Source: Amoebophrya sp. A120
Lineage: Eukaryota; Sar; Dinophyceae; Syndiniales; Amoebophryaceae
Direction of reading: 5' to 3'
Length of the DNA stretch: 64,000 nucleotides
NCBI GenBank assembly: GCA_905178155.1
Contig: CAJINV010000016.1
Coordinates: 711,386 to 775,385 of the forward strand
This document shows positions 46,501 to 56,969 of this stretch, piece after piece (the stretch's first letter is position 1; each line of letters begins with the position of its first letter). The notes under the pieces are model-generated. The model was not told where the DNA came from. It saw only the letters and a list, made by a program, of their open reading frames with translations, and did not search any database. Made by a program: the position numbers and the translations under genes.

Positions 46501-48894
46501 CCTGGGTCCGCAAGGTTCGGCTGGTGGCCTACCGCCCGGTAGTCGTCTATCGATTAAAAAAGGGGTCGGCAGGCGACCGCGCCTACCGTGAATGCGGCCT
46601 CTCCGGCCCGGGGATCGTGTGCGCGCGGACGCAGCAGGCGGCCGCGAAGCGTGCAGGGTCGGCCGGAACCGTAGCCGACGGCCGTTGCTACTGTGGGGCG
46701 CCCTAGGTACTTACGCTGGACGAGGAGGCATGCGTGTTGTGGGTGCATAAGGATGGGAGGTTCATTGGGGGTTGCCGGGTACGTAGATATAGTCGACCGC
46801 CCCCGATTTAATTTTTTGGCTAGGGGGCCGCCGATCGGAGACGCAGGCACATTGGTGCGCTCTTTACGTGCAAGTTTGCGCCGCGCTTGTTGTTATTATT
46901 GATCACGAGCGCATGCGCAGCCCTACGCCCACGCGAAAGTAAAAGAAAAAGTATGCGGGCCTCCGACGGTGTATTTGCATGTGACACAAGGGGCGGGGGC
47001 CGCGGTCCGAGTTTGAGTATGCGATGGACACAGCGCATCCGCATCGGCTGGCCACGCCGGCCTTTTCTGTCAGCTGGCGGCGGTTTAACTGGGACAACTT
47101 TTATCACTACAGTAGCCCAGAAGCGCCCGGATGTGGTGCATCCTGGCAGCTGGAAGCCTGCCAATTTTCGTGCAGCCTTTACCGGAATGCCTGGGCACAG
47201 CGAGGAAGTTTTGGAACTGGAGCGGAAGCTGGAGAAGTTGAAGGGGCTATTGCATGCTTTTCGAGAGCGAGCAAAGCGGGTGAGTGATGTAATGGAGGGT
47301 TATGGGCAACAGAATACAGTAGCTCACGCAAAAAACGTGCTCCGTCCCCGGTGTGCAAGGTGTCAGCTGTTTCACACAAATGCAGGGGCTTTGTAATGTG
47401 TGCAAGACAAACTCAAACACAAGATTGAGCGTGGGCCCACAGTGTCGTGCACTTGATTAGCGAGCATGTGCCTGGTCGCGTCGCGAAGCTTCTTGACTAT
47501 GCTAACTATAATTTGTGGAGCATTTTGCCACCAGATTGCGCCGCATGAAGATGGGGCGCATGATCGTGTGCTTTTCCTGCGACTAGCAGTGGCACTGGGG
47601 CTGCAAATAACGTGTGTGACAAATACTTGCATTGAGGGGCTGGAGGGCGTTTTTACAAAGGATAGGAAGATTATGTGTGTGCACAGCCCCCCCCCCTCGC
47701 CCTCGTTTGACGGGTATGGGCAGCAGCAGAAGTAGTAGTGGCACAATGATGAACTTGAACATCAATAGACTCTGCATGGCAAACTCGGAAATGGAGTGTA
47801 GTACAGGTTCGTTTGGGTTTCATCGCAACCTGCTCAAATAAGACAAAGACAAGGTGGGTCCTGGTAATTTTGCATGACAGATGAGTGGAGGGGGGCGTGC
47901 AGTTTTATAAAGATGGAGCTACTTCACAGGTCTGGGACGCATTCCTCGACTCCATCGAGCCGCCACTGAAGCCGTATTTGGACCAGCTACAGATTGCAGT
48001 ATTTCTCGCGAGCGTGGCCCATCCGAAGTGAAAACAGCTGGCGCTTAAGTAGCTGCATGCTCTCTGCTTCAGGAGCAGATTGATATATTACTGTGATACA
48101 CCTACAAGAACCCGGCTGGGCCTTTGCCTGAGGAAGCCCGAAGTCGGTGCTTTCTACTTTGCATGAAAAGCCTCGCTGTAACCGTCCCTGCGTTGTATAG
48201 CAAGTCCGCCGCCTGCTTCATGCATGATAATTTGCTACAATGGCATGACGGCGAGGACCCTCCTCGTCGAACTCGCCATCGCCTTCGCCACAGGAGGCAA
48301 GTAGTCTACCACAATCCTGCCCCTGCGTTCCGTATGTGCGGCAGCTTGGCGCGGCTCACGTTCAGTTGCATTCTGGGCATCATGTAGAAAACGAAAGTGC
48401 GTGTGCAACTGCTGATCCAGGCGCGGCAACATACAGAAAATGCTGCGTACTAGGTAGTGTGTGGCAGAGTTTCTTTCGGGTTGGCCAAGTTTTCGATGTT
48501 ATACCAAATAAGCGCTGTCCAGGACGAATGCAACAAACTTCCCTTACCAGAAGCCCCAGCCGCCTCGGAGTCTCTATCTTGTACCCGTTTTAAAAACAGT
48601 CCAGCCGACTTCACATGCATCGTCCATGCAGTGTCTTTGTGTTCCTAGCATTCCAGGAAGAGCGCCGGGGGAGTGAAAAACAAAATGGAGGCTCCTGTGC
48701 TAGCACCTTCCAGTGCTATGAAAATGCTTCTGCTTTGCATGTTGTTTGTAAGGAGTTTCCACCGCTTCCGCTGCAGAGATTCGTATTTGTGTTCCCCTGC
48801 GACCGACCACAGGGACTTTTGGGCGGAGGCGCTAGCCCAACAAGCGACTCGACAGACGTTAAAAAGCCAGCTTCGCCAAGATCTGTATAAATAA
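40578..48894 (+). CDS. large Ala/Glu-rich coiled-coil protein
   Basis: ATG 40578 (context ACACCATGAGC) opens MSFASRMGVPVRQQEQ. Exons: 40578-41405 and 42709-45136, then 47113 to about 47298, about 47915-47998 and 48388-48446, then a poorly defined end. The phases of the first joins agree: VEN/SVDGLLADQDL, then LALFLAQKRPDVVHPGS, then SDVMEDGATSQVWDAFLDS. The product is over 1,200 aa, almost wholly helical by composition. It has heptad-like Glu/Ala/Leu/Arg runs (EEARKDRYGGFLVRAKQLED, ELEKLKGLLHAF-type) and scattered Trp. This suggests a structural or cytoskeletal rod, but no spectrin, SMC or kinesin motif is seen. A last exon ending QTLKSQLRQDLYK with TAA 48892-48894 overlapping AATAAA is likely, but its upstream splice is not resolved. 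It could instead be fused to the next gene. Confidence 0.65.
41406..42708 (+). other. long GC-rich GT-AG intron
   Basis: The donor GTATCC follows LNKVEN and the acceptor CGATAG precedes SVDGLL, phase 0. Its 1303 bp hold no introner or gene that I can see. Confidence 0.7.
45137..47112 (+). other. long GC-rich GT-AG intron
   Basis: The donor GTATCG follows SLALF (phase 1) and the acceptor CACTACAG precedes AQKRPDV. Its 1976 bp contain many open frames from GC bias but no recognised exon or introner. Confidence 0.6.
47299..47664. mobile_element. introner-like element, family D, in coiled-coil gene 1
   Basis: The right end GGGCGTTTTTACAAAGGATA is clear. The left end near TATGGGCAACAG is diverged, with a CGCAAAAAACGTGCTCCGTC arm further in. 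The flanks GGAGG (47294-47298) and GGAAG (47665-47669) match at 4 of 5. It abuts the next element with 7 nt between. Confidence 0.55.
47672..47909. mobile_element. introner, family B, in coiled-coil gene 1
   Basis: Starts TATGTGTGTGCACAGCCCCC and ends GGGCGTGCAGTTTTATA. The direct repeat AAGAT is exact (47667-47671, 47910-47914). Removing it and its neighbour gives SDVMEDGATSQVWDAF. Alternatively a GT-AG intron 47280-47929 removes both. Confidence 0.85.
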
Positions 48895-49095
48895 ATATTG
48901 GTATGTGTATGTCCGTAGTTTCTACGGACGAGGCTGCGTTCGCCCTTTGCCATTTCTGGAGCATTTCTATGTGTAAACGCCTTTGGCATTGCAATATAAA
49001 TGCTTCTACTCGTCCGTCCCTGTGGATCAAAAGAGGAGGACACTGCTCAGCCAGGTTACCCGCGTCTTAATGCTGGCGGGACGGTTTTTAATTCG

Positions 49096-52000
49096 ATGTC
49101 GACGGGCCGACAAGATGGGAACGAAGACGCCCTGGTGCAGGAATTGATTACACTAGTAGGGAGCCACTTGAAAGCGCGGAACGAGAACCCACTATTTGTG
49201 CCTGTCCAGCAGTATTACGATTGCCTCGACGAAGTGCAGTCATTTGTCTCTGCCGCAGGCCCTTTCGGTGACGACGCGGAATTCGGACAGTCCATGACAA
49301 CCCCGCTACGCAGGTTTCGCGAAGTGAAGGATCAGTTCGAAGAACGTGCAAAAAAAGCTCAGCGACCTCAATTGGACCGTCTGTTCGTGGAAGATTTTCG
49401 AGAACAAGTAATTAGCCGTCAACAGGAGGACCACCTCGCTTTGAGCAATATCATCCAGCAGAAGCAGCGCGAGCAAAAGACCGCGCTAGACGAATTGCGG
49501 CAGCAGCTGCTAATGATGGAGGAAGGCGCACACAGCGGGCAGGCGCAGGAGCTGGACGATCTGCGTGCCAGGTTAGAAGGCATTGGTCTGCCGGCAGCTT
49601 GGAAGGAGGCTGCACGTGTCCATTGCAATATTCATGTTGTCGGCTCCTGCGTGAAATTTGTTCGCGGCACCTCTTCTGGGTATCCAAGTCTATACTCTTT
49701 TATTTTTTTGTCTAGGATGACGACGGACACGGAGGAACAAGAGCAAGAACAGGGTATTTACATACTTACAGGCGTCCAAGTAGGTACTTAACAAGAATGC
49801 GTGGCGCTGGCACGCTCGATGCTGCGATCTATTGAGACGTCTGCTCGTAGGTATTGACCTATGTGGTGTGGCGGACTGGTCTTTCGTTTTTGTGCCACCT
49901 ACTGTTGGCGTACAATATGGAGGGGACAGGGCCAGCGCTATCTATGTATAATCACGATCCGAGGAATAAGTATAAGAGGAACATGGGCGCGAGGTGTGCA
50001 CGCAAGACCCAGACAACATAATTATTTCCTTTGATATCTTGTTGCCTCGGTGATTCGTTGGCTGAAGACTTTGACGGAGAATTGGCTGCAACGAGCGACC
50101 GCATTGCCAGTGCTAGGAACGCCGCGGCGACACAGGGGGTGTTGGACCAGGTGGAGGGACATCTGAGTAGAGCAGAAGCAAGCTTGCGCGCATCGGCGGA
50201 GACGCTCACTGAGCTCGAAGCCTTTCATGACGGGATAATGGCAGCCAGTAGCAGTGCCCCAGGGGATGAGGTTAGTTCGGCCGAGCGGCTGGGTTTCCTG
50301 CGGGGTGCGGCGGCAGAAACGGTCGGGAGAATCAAGCAGCAAAAAACCCAATTGGCTGCCCTGGAACATAGCAATGAAGCTGCATCGTTGTCCCTTCGTC
50401 GCTGCGACGAGCTTCTGGGTGCGCAAGGCGAGGAGCGAGATGCTCAGGTAGGGGCAGAGGCCGACCGCCGTGGCCTTCGCAACAAAATCCTACTGGCAAA
50501 GGGCCTCTTGGATGCGGAAATTTCGGGGGCCGAAAATGCGCGCGGGAAGATTAACAACTACCCTCTGGAGGATGTTTTGGAAAAGGCGCTCATAAGTGCG
50601 CTGCAGCGAGCGGAGGATGCCGGCCGCGCTCTGAGCGACGAAGAGGGTGGTGGGCTGCCAGAGGCTTTCCAGCAGGCCTCGGTGAACCCGAGAAACGGCG
50701 ATGGCTTTGACACGCTAAAGCGCCTCGCTGGCGAGGCTTTGGTCGAGATCCAAGCGGGCGCCGCTGGTTACGAAGAGGCAGGCGAAGCGCTTAGTGTTCT
50801 TTCGGGGCTGCGCGACGACAATCCCGCGCCCCCCGCGGCAGGGGCCCCGGCTGGCACTGGCCAGGAACAAAAGCGCTATGGTGCCGGGTTGCGCCTTCTG
50901 CGGTCCCGCGCGATCTTTGCACGCAAGCTTGCCGAAACCGAGAGCCAGGTCAAAGACGCCCTTGCTTCGCTCCGTGTGGATTTGGCCCGCCACATGGGCA
51001 AAGAAACCGACGGCCACCTACTTTCCCAAGATGCAAACGACCTTGCGGCGCTGGCCACTGGGCTCCGGGAGGTGTTCGCGCTGCCGATTGGCGACTGCCT
51101 GAGGGAGCTCGACAGGTTTTCAAAAATTGCGCCGCGCGTCGAGGACCCAGCGGCGCAGGGGCAGCAATTGCACAGCGCCAAATTGCAGGAGCGCGTCGCT
51201 GCCCTTGCCGAAGAGGTTGACAAACTGCGTAGCGAGTTGATGGAGTTCGTCCGCAAGGCCGGGGAGCGCAAAATTGCCACCCTCGCAGAAGCCGAAAATG
51301 CGCTGCGGGACGTAATGGAACAGGCGGGGGAGCAGTTCAGGGCGGCAGAAGGCGCGCTCCAGGGCGCGGCCGCCGCCATTGCTGCTGCGGACTTTCAAGA
51401 GCCGGACACGGTTTGGGAAGCCGCGGTGGATGCCGCACTTTCCGCAGGAAAGGCACTTCGGGCTGCAGGCTTCGGCGCCTTGCTTGATTCCCGCAAGGGG
51501 CTCGTGGTGGGACTTGCGCAAGGACCGACCGAAAACCCCGCATTGCCTAGTTTGATTGGTGAGGCAGGGAAATTGGCCGCAGCGATCGCAGGCCACTTCG
51601 GCCGCCTTGATGAAATGCAGCAGTCGGTTCGCGAAAAGCGAGCGGAGCTCGCGAAGGGCCGCCAAAGCAGGCTGGGCGAGGCCTGCGGTGACGTAGCCTC
51701 TGCCGAGGGAGACGAGAGAGTCGCGTTCCACACCGAGGTGGCCTCGGCCGCTCAGCTTGAGGCGTACCTGGAGGCGGCGACCAAGTTGAGACGGGCGCTC
51801 GCACAATGTCGGGAGGCCGCGCGCGATCTGGCGCATCGTATCAATTTCGAGCCAGCCGGGGGCGTTGTTCTAGATTCCGAGGGGAAGCTGCGAAAACTCG
51901 CTGAGCGGGAAGGGACGAAGCGGGCGGAGCTGCAAACGTATCTAGAGGCCGCCAAGGGAGCCCGGCGCCGTGCGGCAGAAGAGCAAGAACGGCGCGGCCG

Positions 52001-55000
52001 CGCGCAGAAGGAGACGAGGCTGGGGAAGCTCCGGGACTTTGCCCTCGGTCTTGGGGGAGCTTTGGCTGCCGCAAATTCGGCCATTCGCAGCGCGGGGGCG
52101 CTGAAAGGGCTAACAGCCCCCCCCGGTGACGCCGCCCGGGCGTTTCGAGACGATGCCCGCCACGCCGCCGGAAAGCTCGCAGCGGTGCAAAGGGCATCAC
52201 GCCTGGAGCCTTCGAACCCGCTGCTACAGCAGGTGCAGTCTGCAAGAATTCGGGCGCAGGCCGCTGCTGGTGATGCGGTCTTGCGCTTTGCCTCCAGTAT
52301 CGAGGCAGCGCTTGCCGGCTGCGCGGACATCTCTCGAGTCGGCCATGACGGTTTCGGCGATCGCACCGCCCTGCGAAGCTCGTCCGGGGAAGGCCAACCA
52401 TGGCAGGACATGGCGCTGCAACGGGCCGGAGACATCCAAAGGGCCATGGACGGAGCCCGCATGAGTGCCGGCTTAGGCACCGCGCTTGACGTCGTTTGTG
52501 AAACGTACAAACTGCAGCCCCCGCTGCAGCAGCAAAATACCGTGTCGGACGTTGAGGCAGCTCTCCGAAGTGAGGCGGGGCGCGAAAAATGCGAAAAGGC
52601 GGCCAGCTTGGGCCGAGAGATTGCGCGATGCCGGAGCGGGCTAGAGGCTGTGGCAGTGTCTTTGCAGAGCGAGGCCCTGAACATGGCGACGGGGGGCGCC
52701 CATGCTGACGTGGGCACCTGCGCCGAAGCTGCCATCGAGGCGCGGAGCTTGGGGGAGGGCAGAATGCTTGCCACTGCAAGAGCAGTTTCCGCCGCAGCAG
52801 CGAGAATACAAGCGCGCGCCGCGTTCCTTGAGCAGTTTGACCCGCTTGCCGCGTCTACAATGTGGGGCACGGGCGACGGCCGCCAGGCCCGAACTGGCTT
52901 TGCGGCTGCGGCCGCAGAAAATGAAACCGCCCGTCGGGATTGCGAGGCAGCGGCCGCGGCCATCGATCGTGGCGCCCAACGGCTCGCGCAGGCCACGCGC
53001 CAGGGGTGTGAAGGCGACGGGGTGGCTGTGGCTAGAGAGGACGCATTGCGCAGCGGGCTCGAGGTCGTGCGTGGCGCACAGGAGGCGCTTCGGGCTCTCC
53101 CAAGAGGAGGAGGGCAATCCCCAGCCGGGCAGGCACTTACAGAAGCGGCGAGCGCCTGCCAGAATGCACTTGCCGAAAGGGAAACACGGGCGCGGCGTGC
53201 GTGTGACAGTGCAGGCGCTGCACTTAGCGGGCTCGCGGCGGTGCTCGGGCCCGCCGGGGTACCGGACGGCGGACACGGGCTGGGGCTACGACAACTCGCC
53301 GCGCCGGCTCAAATGGCATTGCGCGGGGAGGAGACGGTCAGGGCGATGCAGCGGCGGCTCGACTTAGCTTTGCGAAGCCTCTCCCCGGAAGCCGCGGGAG
53401 CCGGCTCGGGCCAGAACTGGCATTCTGTCGAGGAAGCATGCGTGCAGTTGCTCCGCGACGTGAACGATGCCGCGGCCGGACTTAGAGAACAACAAGAGGC
53501 AGACGCGCAGAGGGAGGCGGAGGGCGAGACGGCCCGCAAGGAGCTCCAGGGCTATTATGATCCCGACGGGGAACCTTTTCTCTCAGAGCGGAATGCCATG
53601 CAGGGCCCTCTTCAAAGACGTGAAAGGATATACTTTTCTTCAAAGACGTGAAAGGATATATATAGTAGAAAACTTTTCTCAGTGCGCCTCTTATGTAAAA
53701 GCCTGCGTTTGTCATGGGCGAAAGCAGAATAAGAAAGAAGTAAAATAAGTATCAATGGTTCAGCGCAACGGGCTCTGCCCTCGCTCTGCTTCAGGATCTA
53801 GCATGAAGGGGCTTCCAAATGCCCCGCATTTCCCGTGCGGCCCCTCTTCGCCGCACAGATGCCCGCATTTGTATCATGGCGGCTTTTGTTATGGCGAATC
53901 TTCAAACGCCGCACGCGATCTCAATGCAGCTAGTCACGCTACCTAGGCTTAGGTCATGGCGCGGCAAAGTGTTTTCATGAGGAAGGGGGCCCGCGTTGCC
54001 AGTACTGCCCGCTCCGGGGGGTAGGGACTCTTGACAGGGTCATAAGCACACGGACCGCTGTGTGGAAATTCGGTCCGTGGTTGAGCTATGTCCTGCAAAA
54101 AAATACGTCTGGGCCGGCGCAACTTTGGATGAACAGTGAAAAGAGCCTCCGCCGTTTGCATGCTTCGGGATGGAACTACGGTGGGCTTCGTTCTCGGGCT
54201 ATTCCGGTTTCCCACCTCAGACAGTTTATAAAGTAGTTACTAGGTATGTATCCTGAAGCGCTTTCGTGTGCTGCTGGGTCATGCATTTATTCAATTTCCG
54301 TGCCGTTCTCCTTCTCGTTTCCAGCGATGTTGGAAGCTTCGGCATTGGAAGGAGGTTCCAGCATAACGCGATGAAGCGGAGCAATTGATTCTGTTGCAAG
54401 AAGGGCCGAGGACGATGTTCCGATCGGGACGTAACCTAAGCTGAATGCATTCGTCTAAAAGAGAGATAATAAATATGCATCAAAGTAGCCCGGCGTATTG
54501 ATTCTTGCGTGGCATACCGCAAGAGTTTGGCAGAAGTCCCCTCTGCCCGTCTGGAATCGCAGCTACAGGAAAAGGTGGGTGAGGGGGAAACGAGTGTGGC
54601 TCAGCTGAAAGGTATTTTGGATAAGCTCCAGGGATTGCAAATTGCGTCGCCGCAACAGCAGCACCTCCTAGAAGAAGCATTCAGACACTGCGGAGCGGCG
54701 ATGAAATCCGCGACGTTGCTTCGAGACCAGGCGCAACAAAGCATTCAGCACCGGCAGGCTGAAGCTACGGTGACCGTTTACTTTCGAGACAAAGGCGCTG
54801 CGATTATCCTATGTAAAAACGTCCCCACCGCCACCCCAGAGTTGTCATGCAAATCTGCATGCTGAAAATATTTGTCACGCGGAGCCCCATGAGAGGCATT
54901 TTATAGTCGTGATTCGGATTTTGTCATGCTCTAATCAGAATCAATGATATGCTAGATCTGTGATGCTGCTGCACTAGCTAAAACAGGATCACACTACGAG

Positions 55001-56085
55001 GCCAAATTTGTCATGGATAGATCCCACAACTTGGAGATTTGTGTTGCAAATTTACCAACTTGACTATTGGGTGCGGACGTTTTTCCACAGGATAGCGATC
55101 TGTGGGGGACCAGGGTTGGGCCAGGCTTCTCTCGGTTTACCGCTCAATTTTTCGCCCAATCCGAACAGCTTGGCGCACAAGATCATTCTCATATGACAGT
55201 GCGCAATTCTTCCTCCTCCGCATTTGTCATGCAAAAACCCAAATCCAGTTGCTACCTTGTGGCACTGCTTGCATGACAAATTCCGGAAATCCAAACTATA
55301 CCACACTCGGCGCATGAACCTGTCATGCACAGGGTCCACCTGTACTGGTGATTGTAATGCTGTTGATGCCATACAAATCGAATCCAAATGAGGGGGAGGG
55401 GGAGTTGTGCACTCGGATATCTCAAAAACGAGATTTACAACGAGCTGCCACCAGAAACGGCGGAGCGGATCCTCGGAATCGATGTGCATTTTGGCCCTGC
55501 CCTATCCAAGAAAAAAACTGTGTTAGTGTAACTTTCTTTGGCTGACAGCATCACAAATTTGCTCTACACGACAGAGAAAACCTGTCATGCGTGGCTTGTA
55601 AGGGAAAATACACATGAAAAAAAAGAAAAACTTCATGGCTGTGTGGCATGACATGTGTAACTCTGTTGCATGTTCTGCATTACAGAGTTACACTTACGCA
55701 GTTTTTTTCTTGCATATCCCCCGGAAGGCGGCAAGAAGGTTTGGCTGATCAGTTTCCGCTATGCGTTGCAAATATGTCTGGGTCAGGAAGAGTTCGAATT
55801 TGTGATGCGAAGTCTACATCATGACAAAATCTGTCATGCATGGCTAGCAAAAGGCCCCAGTTCTTGTTACCGAAAGAAGGGATTTGTCATGCGGATTAGG
55901 CATAATTGGGACACCTGCTCAAAATCTGTGATGCTAGAGCTTGCATGCCAGACAATCTGGATCAGGCAAAAACTGCATCATTTCACAGATCTCACATTCT
56001 TCCAGACCCAGACAAATTTGCATTTGATATCCGCTGCGGACGCACAATTTCGTCCCGGGGTGACGACGAGGTGCTCGGAGCCTGA
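49096..56085 (+). CDS. very large coiled-coil protein, 1548 aa
   Basis: ATG 49096 opens MSTGRQDGNEDALVQEL. Exons: 49096-49615, 50068-53619, 54489-54804, 55100-55191, 55425-55502, 55722-55759 and 56035-56085, exactly 1549 codons. The first 1,450 residues are Ala/Glu/Arg/Leu-rich helices with repeated AAxxR and EEL patterns (QQKQREQKTALDELRQQLL). I expect a long rod, perhaps cytoskeletal or centriolar. The last 100 residues differ: a Pro/Gly stretch (AAICGGPGLGQASLGLPLNF), then a compact KNEIYNELPPETAERILGID and PEGGKKVWLISFRCGRTISS, looking like a small globular C-terminal domain I cannot name. The stop is TGA 56083-56085. The 3.5-kb exon is GC-rich and introner-free, while the tail carries four introners in 1.3 kb. 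It lies 201 bp after the preceding coiled-coil gene, on the same strand. Confidence 0.8.
49616..50067 (+). other. GT-AG intron in coiled-coil gene 2
   Basis: The donor is GTGTCC after PAAWKEAA (phase 1) and the acceptor GGCTGAAG precedes FDGELAATSD. No introner ends. Confidence 0.65.
53610..53660. repeat. 23-nt direct repeat across a splice donor
   Basis: TTCAAAGACGTGAAAGGATA and its flanking bases occur at 53610-53632 and again at 53638-53660. The first copy contains the proposed donor (GTGAAA at 53620). Confidence 0.85.
53620..54488 (+). other. GT-AG intron in coiled-coil gene 2
   Basis: The donor is GTGAAA (phase 1) after AMQGPLQR. The acceptor CAAAGTAG precedes a reading that joins as PRRIDSCVAYRKSLAEV. 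The phases match. No introner inside. Confidence 0.65.
54805..55094. mobile_element. introner, family D, in coiled-coil gene 2
   Basis: Starts TATCCTATGTAAAAACGTCC and ends GGACGTTTTTCCACAGGATA. The direct repeat GCGAT is exact (54800-54804, 55095-55099). Removal gives RDKGAAICGGPGLGQ in frame. Confidence 0.95.
55192..55419. mobile_element. introner, family B, in coiled-coil gene 2
   Basis: Starts TATGACAGTGCGCAATTCTT and ends AGTTGTGCACTCGGATA. The direct repeat TCTCA is exact. Removal gives LAHKIILKNEIYNEL in frame. Confidence 0.95.
55503..55716. mobile_element. introner, family E, in coiled-coil gene 2
   Basis: Starts TATCCAAGAAAAAAACTGTG and ends CGCAGTTTTTTTCTTGCATA. The flanks TGCCC and TCCCC match at 4 of 5. 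Removal gives HFGPAPEGGKKVW or HFGPPPEGGKKVW depending on which copy stays. Confidence 0.92.
55760..56029. mobile_element. introner, family A, in coiled-coil gene 2
   Basis: Starts TATGCGTTGCAAATATGTCT and ends CAAATTTGCATTTGATA. The direct repeat TCCGC is exact. Removal gives WLISFRCGRTISSRG and leads to the stop. Confidence 0.95.
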
Positions 56086-56130
56086 CGAAGTCGAAGAGCT
56101 GTGCTTGAAGCCTGAAGGAAGAAGAACTTC

Positions 56131-56514
56131 TATTACAGTGAAAAATTATGCCCCCGCTCCGAAAGTTGCAATAATTTGTGATGCGAAGTGTCCAAATGAA
56201 TACCTTTTGTCTACTTGCATGAAAGGACTATGAATCTTTCTGATGCAGCAGAGTCCGGTCATATACATACATCATCGCCTGCACGACACGCGCCGCTGCC
56301 GCTCTGGGTGGGGTCTTTTGCTGCAATACAAATTTTTGCTAGTCATTCTTAAAAATCTGTGATGCTGATACATGCAAGAGGGCGAGTGTTTCCATTGAAA
56401 CGGTTTGCAATTATATATACAAGCGCTCAGAGCGCTTGTATATATCGTAGGGAGGATACAAGCGCTCAGAGCGCACTCTTAAGTTCTGGAGTAGGGGCGT
56501 TTTTCCTCACAATA
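56131..56514. mobile_element. introner-like element just after the stop, with palindromes
   Basis: Starts TATTACAGTGAAAAATTATG, with CCCCCGCTCC inside, and ends GGGGCGTTTTTCCTCACAATA. The flanks ACTTC and ACATC match at 4 of 5. It lies 45 bp past the TGA of coiled-coil gene 2 and holds the palindromes near 56.43 kb. Confidence 0.65.
56413..56445. repeat. 33-bp perfect palindrome with 1-nt spacer
   Basis: The 16-nt arms ATATATACAAGCGCTC and GAGCGCTTGTATATAT surround a single A. A partial second copy (AGCGCTCAGAGCGC) follows at 56461-56474. It lies inside the introner-like element at 56131. Confidence 0.92.
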
Positions 56515-56758
56515 ACATCGCGCATTGACTACAAACACCAATCGTCTAGGCTGACGAGGGCAGCTCCCGTTGTAAGTAAGTAGTACCCACGGATTTTTTT
56601 TTTCGCAGCAAAGAAGCATTTATAGTTCCACCGCGGCACAACTCCAGGATGAAGTGATGCACCTGCATGACTACACATTTTCATCGATACCAGTACCGGT
56701 TGTCTTGTCCGATACGAAGAACCGAGCACCTCCGCTAGTTCATCACACTTTTTCAGGA

Positions 56759-56969
56759 TATCGTGAGAAAAAAGTGTTACAGTTACACACTCTGATGCAA
56801 GACAAGCAGGACAGACAACCTCTCTCATGCAGGAAGTGCCTGCCAGCCTCATCTCATTCGTGTTTTCCCTTATACTCTGCGTATCACAAGTTTTCCTTGA
56901 CATGCAGAGCAACTTTGTGGTGCTGAAATTCCAACACATGTGTAGCTGTAACACTTTTTTCATGCGATA
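56759..56969. mobile_element. introner, family E-like, between genes
   Basis: Starts TATCGTGAGAAAAAAGTGTT and ends AACACTTTTTTCATGCGATA. The direct repeat CAGGA is exact (56754-56758, 56970-56974). No adjoining coding sequence is recognised. Confidence 0.88.

Noticed and set aside
38800-46900. Many long open frames in both strands of the GC-rich region, read as bacterial-type genes
   Set aside because: They overlap in all frames, lack domain character and ribosome-binding context, and fall in introns or intergenic DNA.
51752-52996. Long minus-strand frames of 312-414 codons opposite coiled-coil gene 2
   Set aside because: High GC keeps the antisense frames open. The Ser/Ala/Arg-rich composition is that expected from complementing an Ala/Glu-rich frame.
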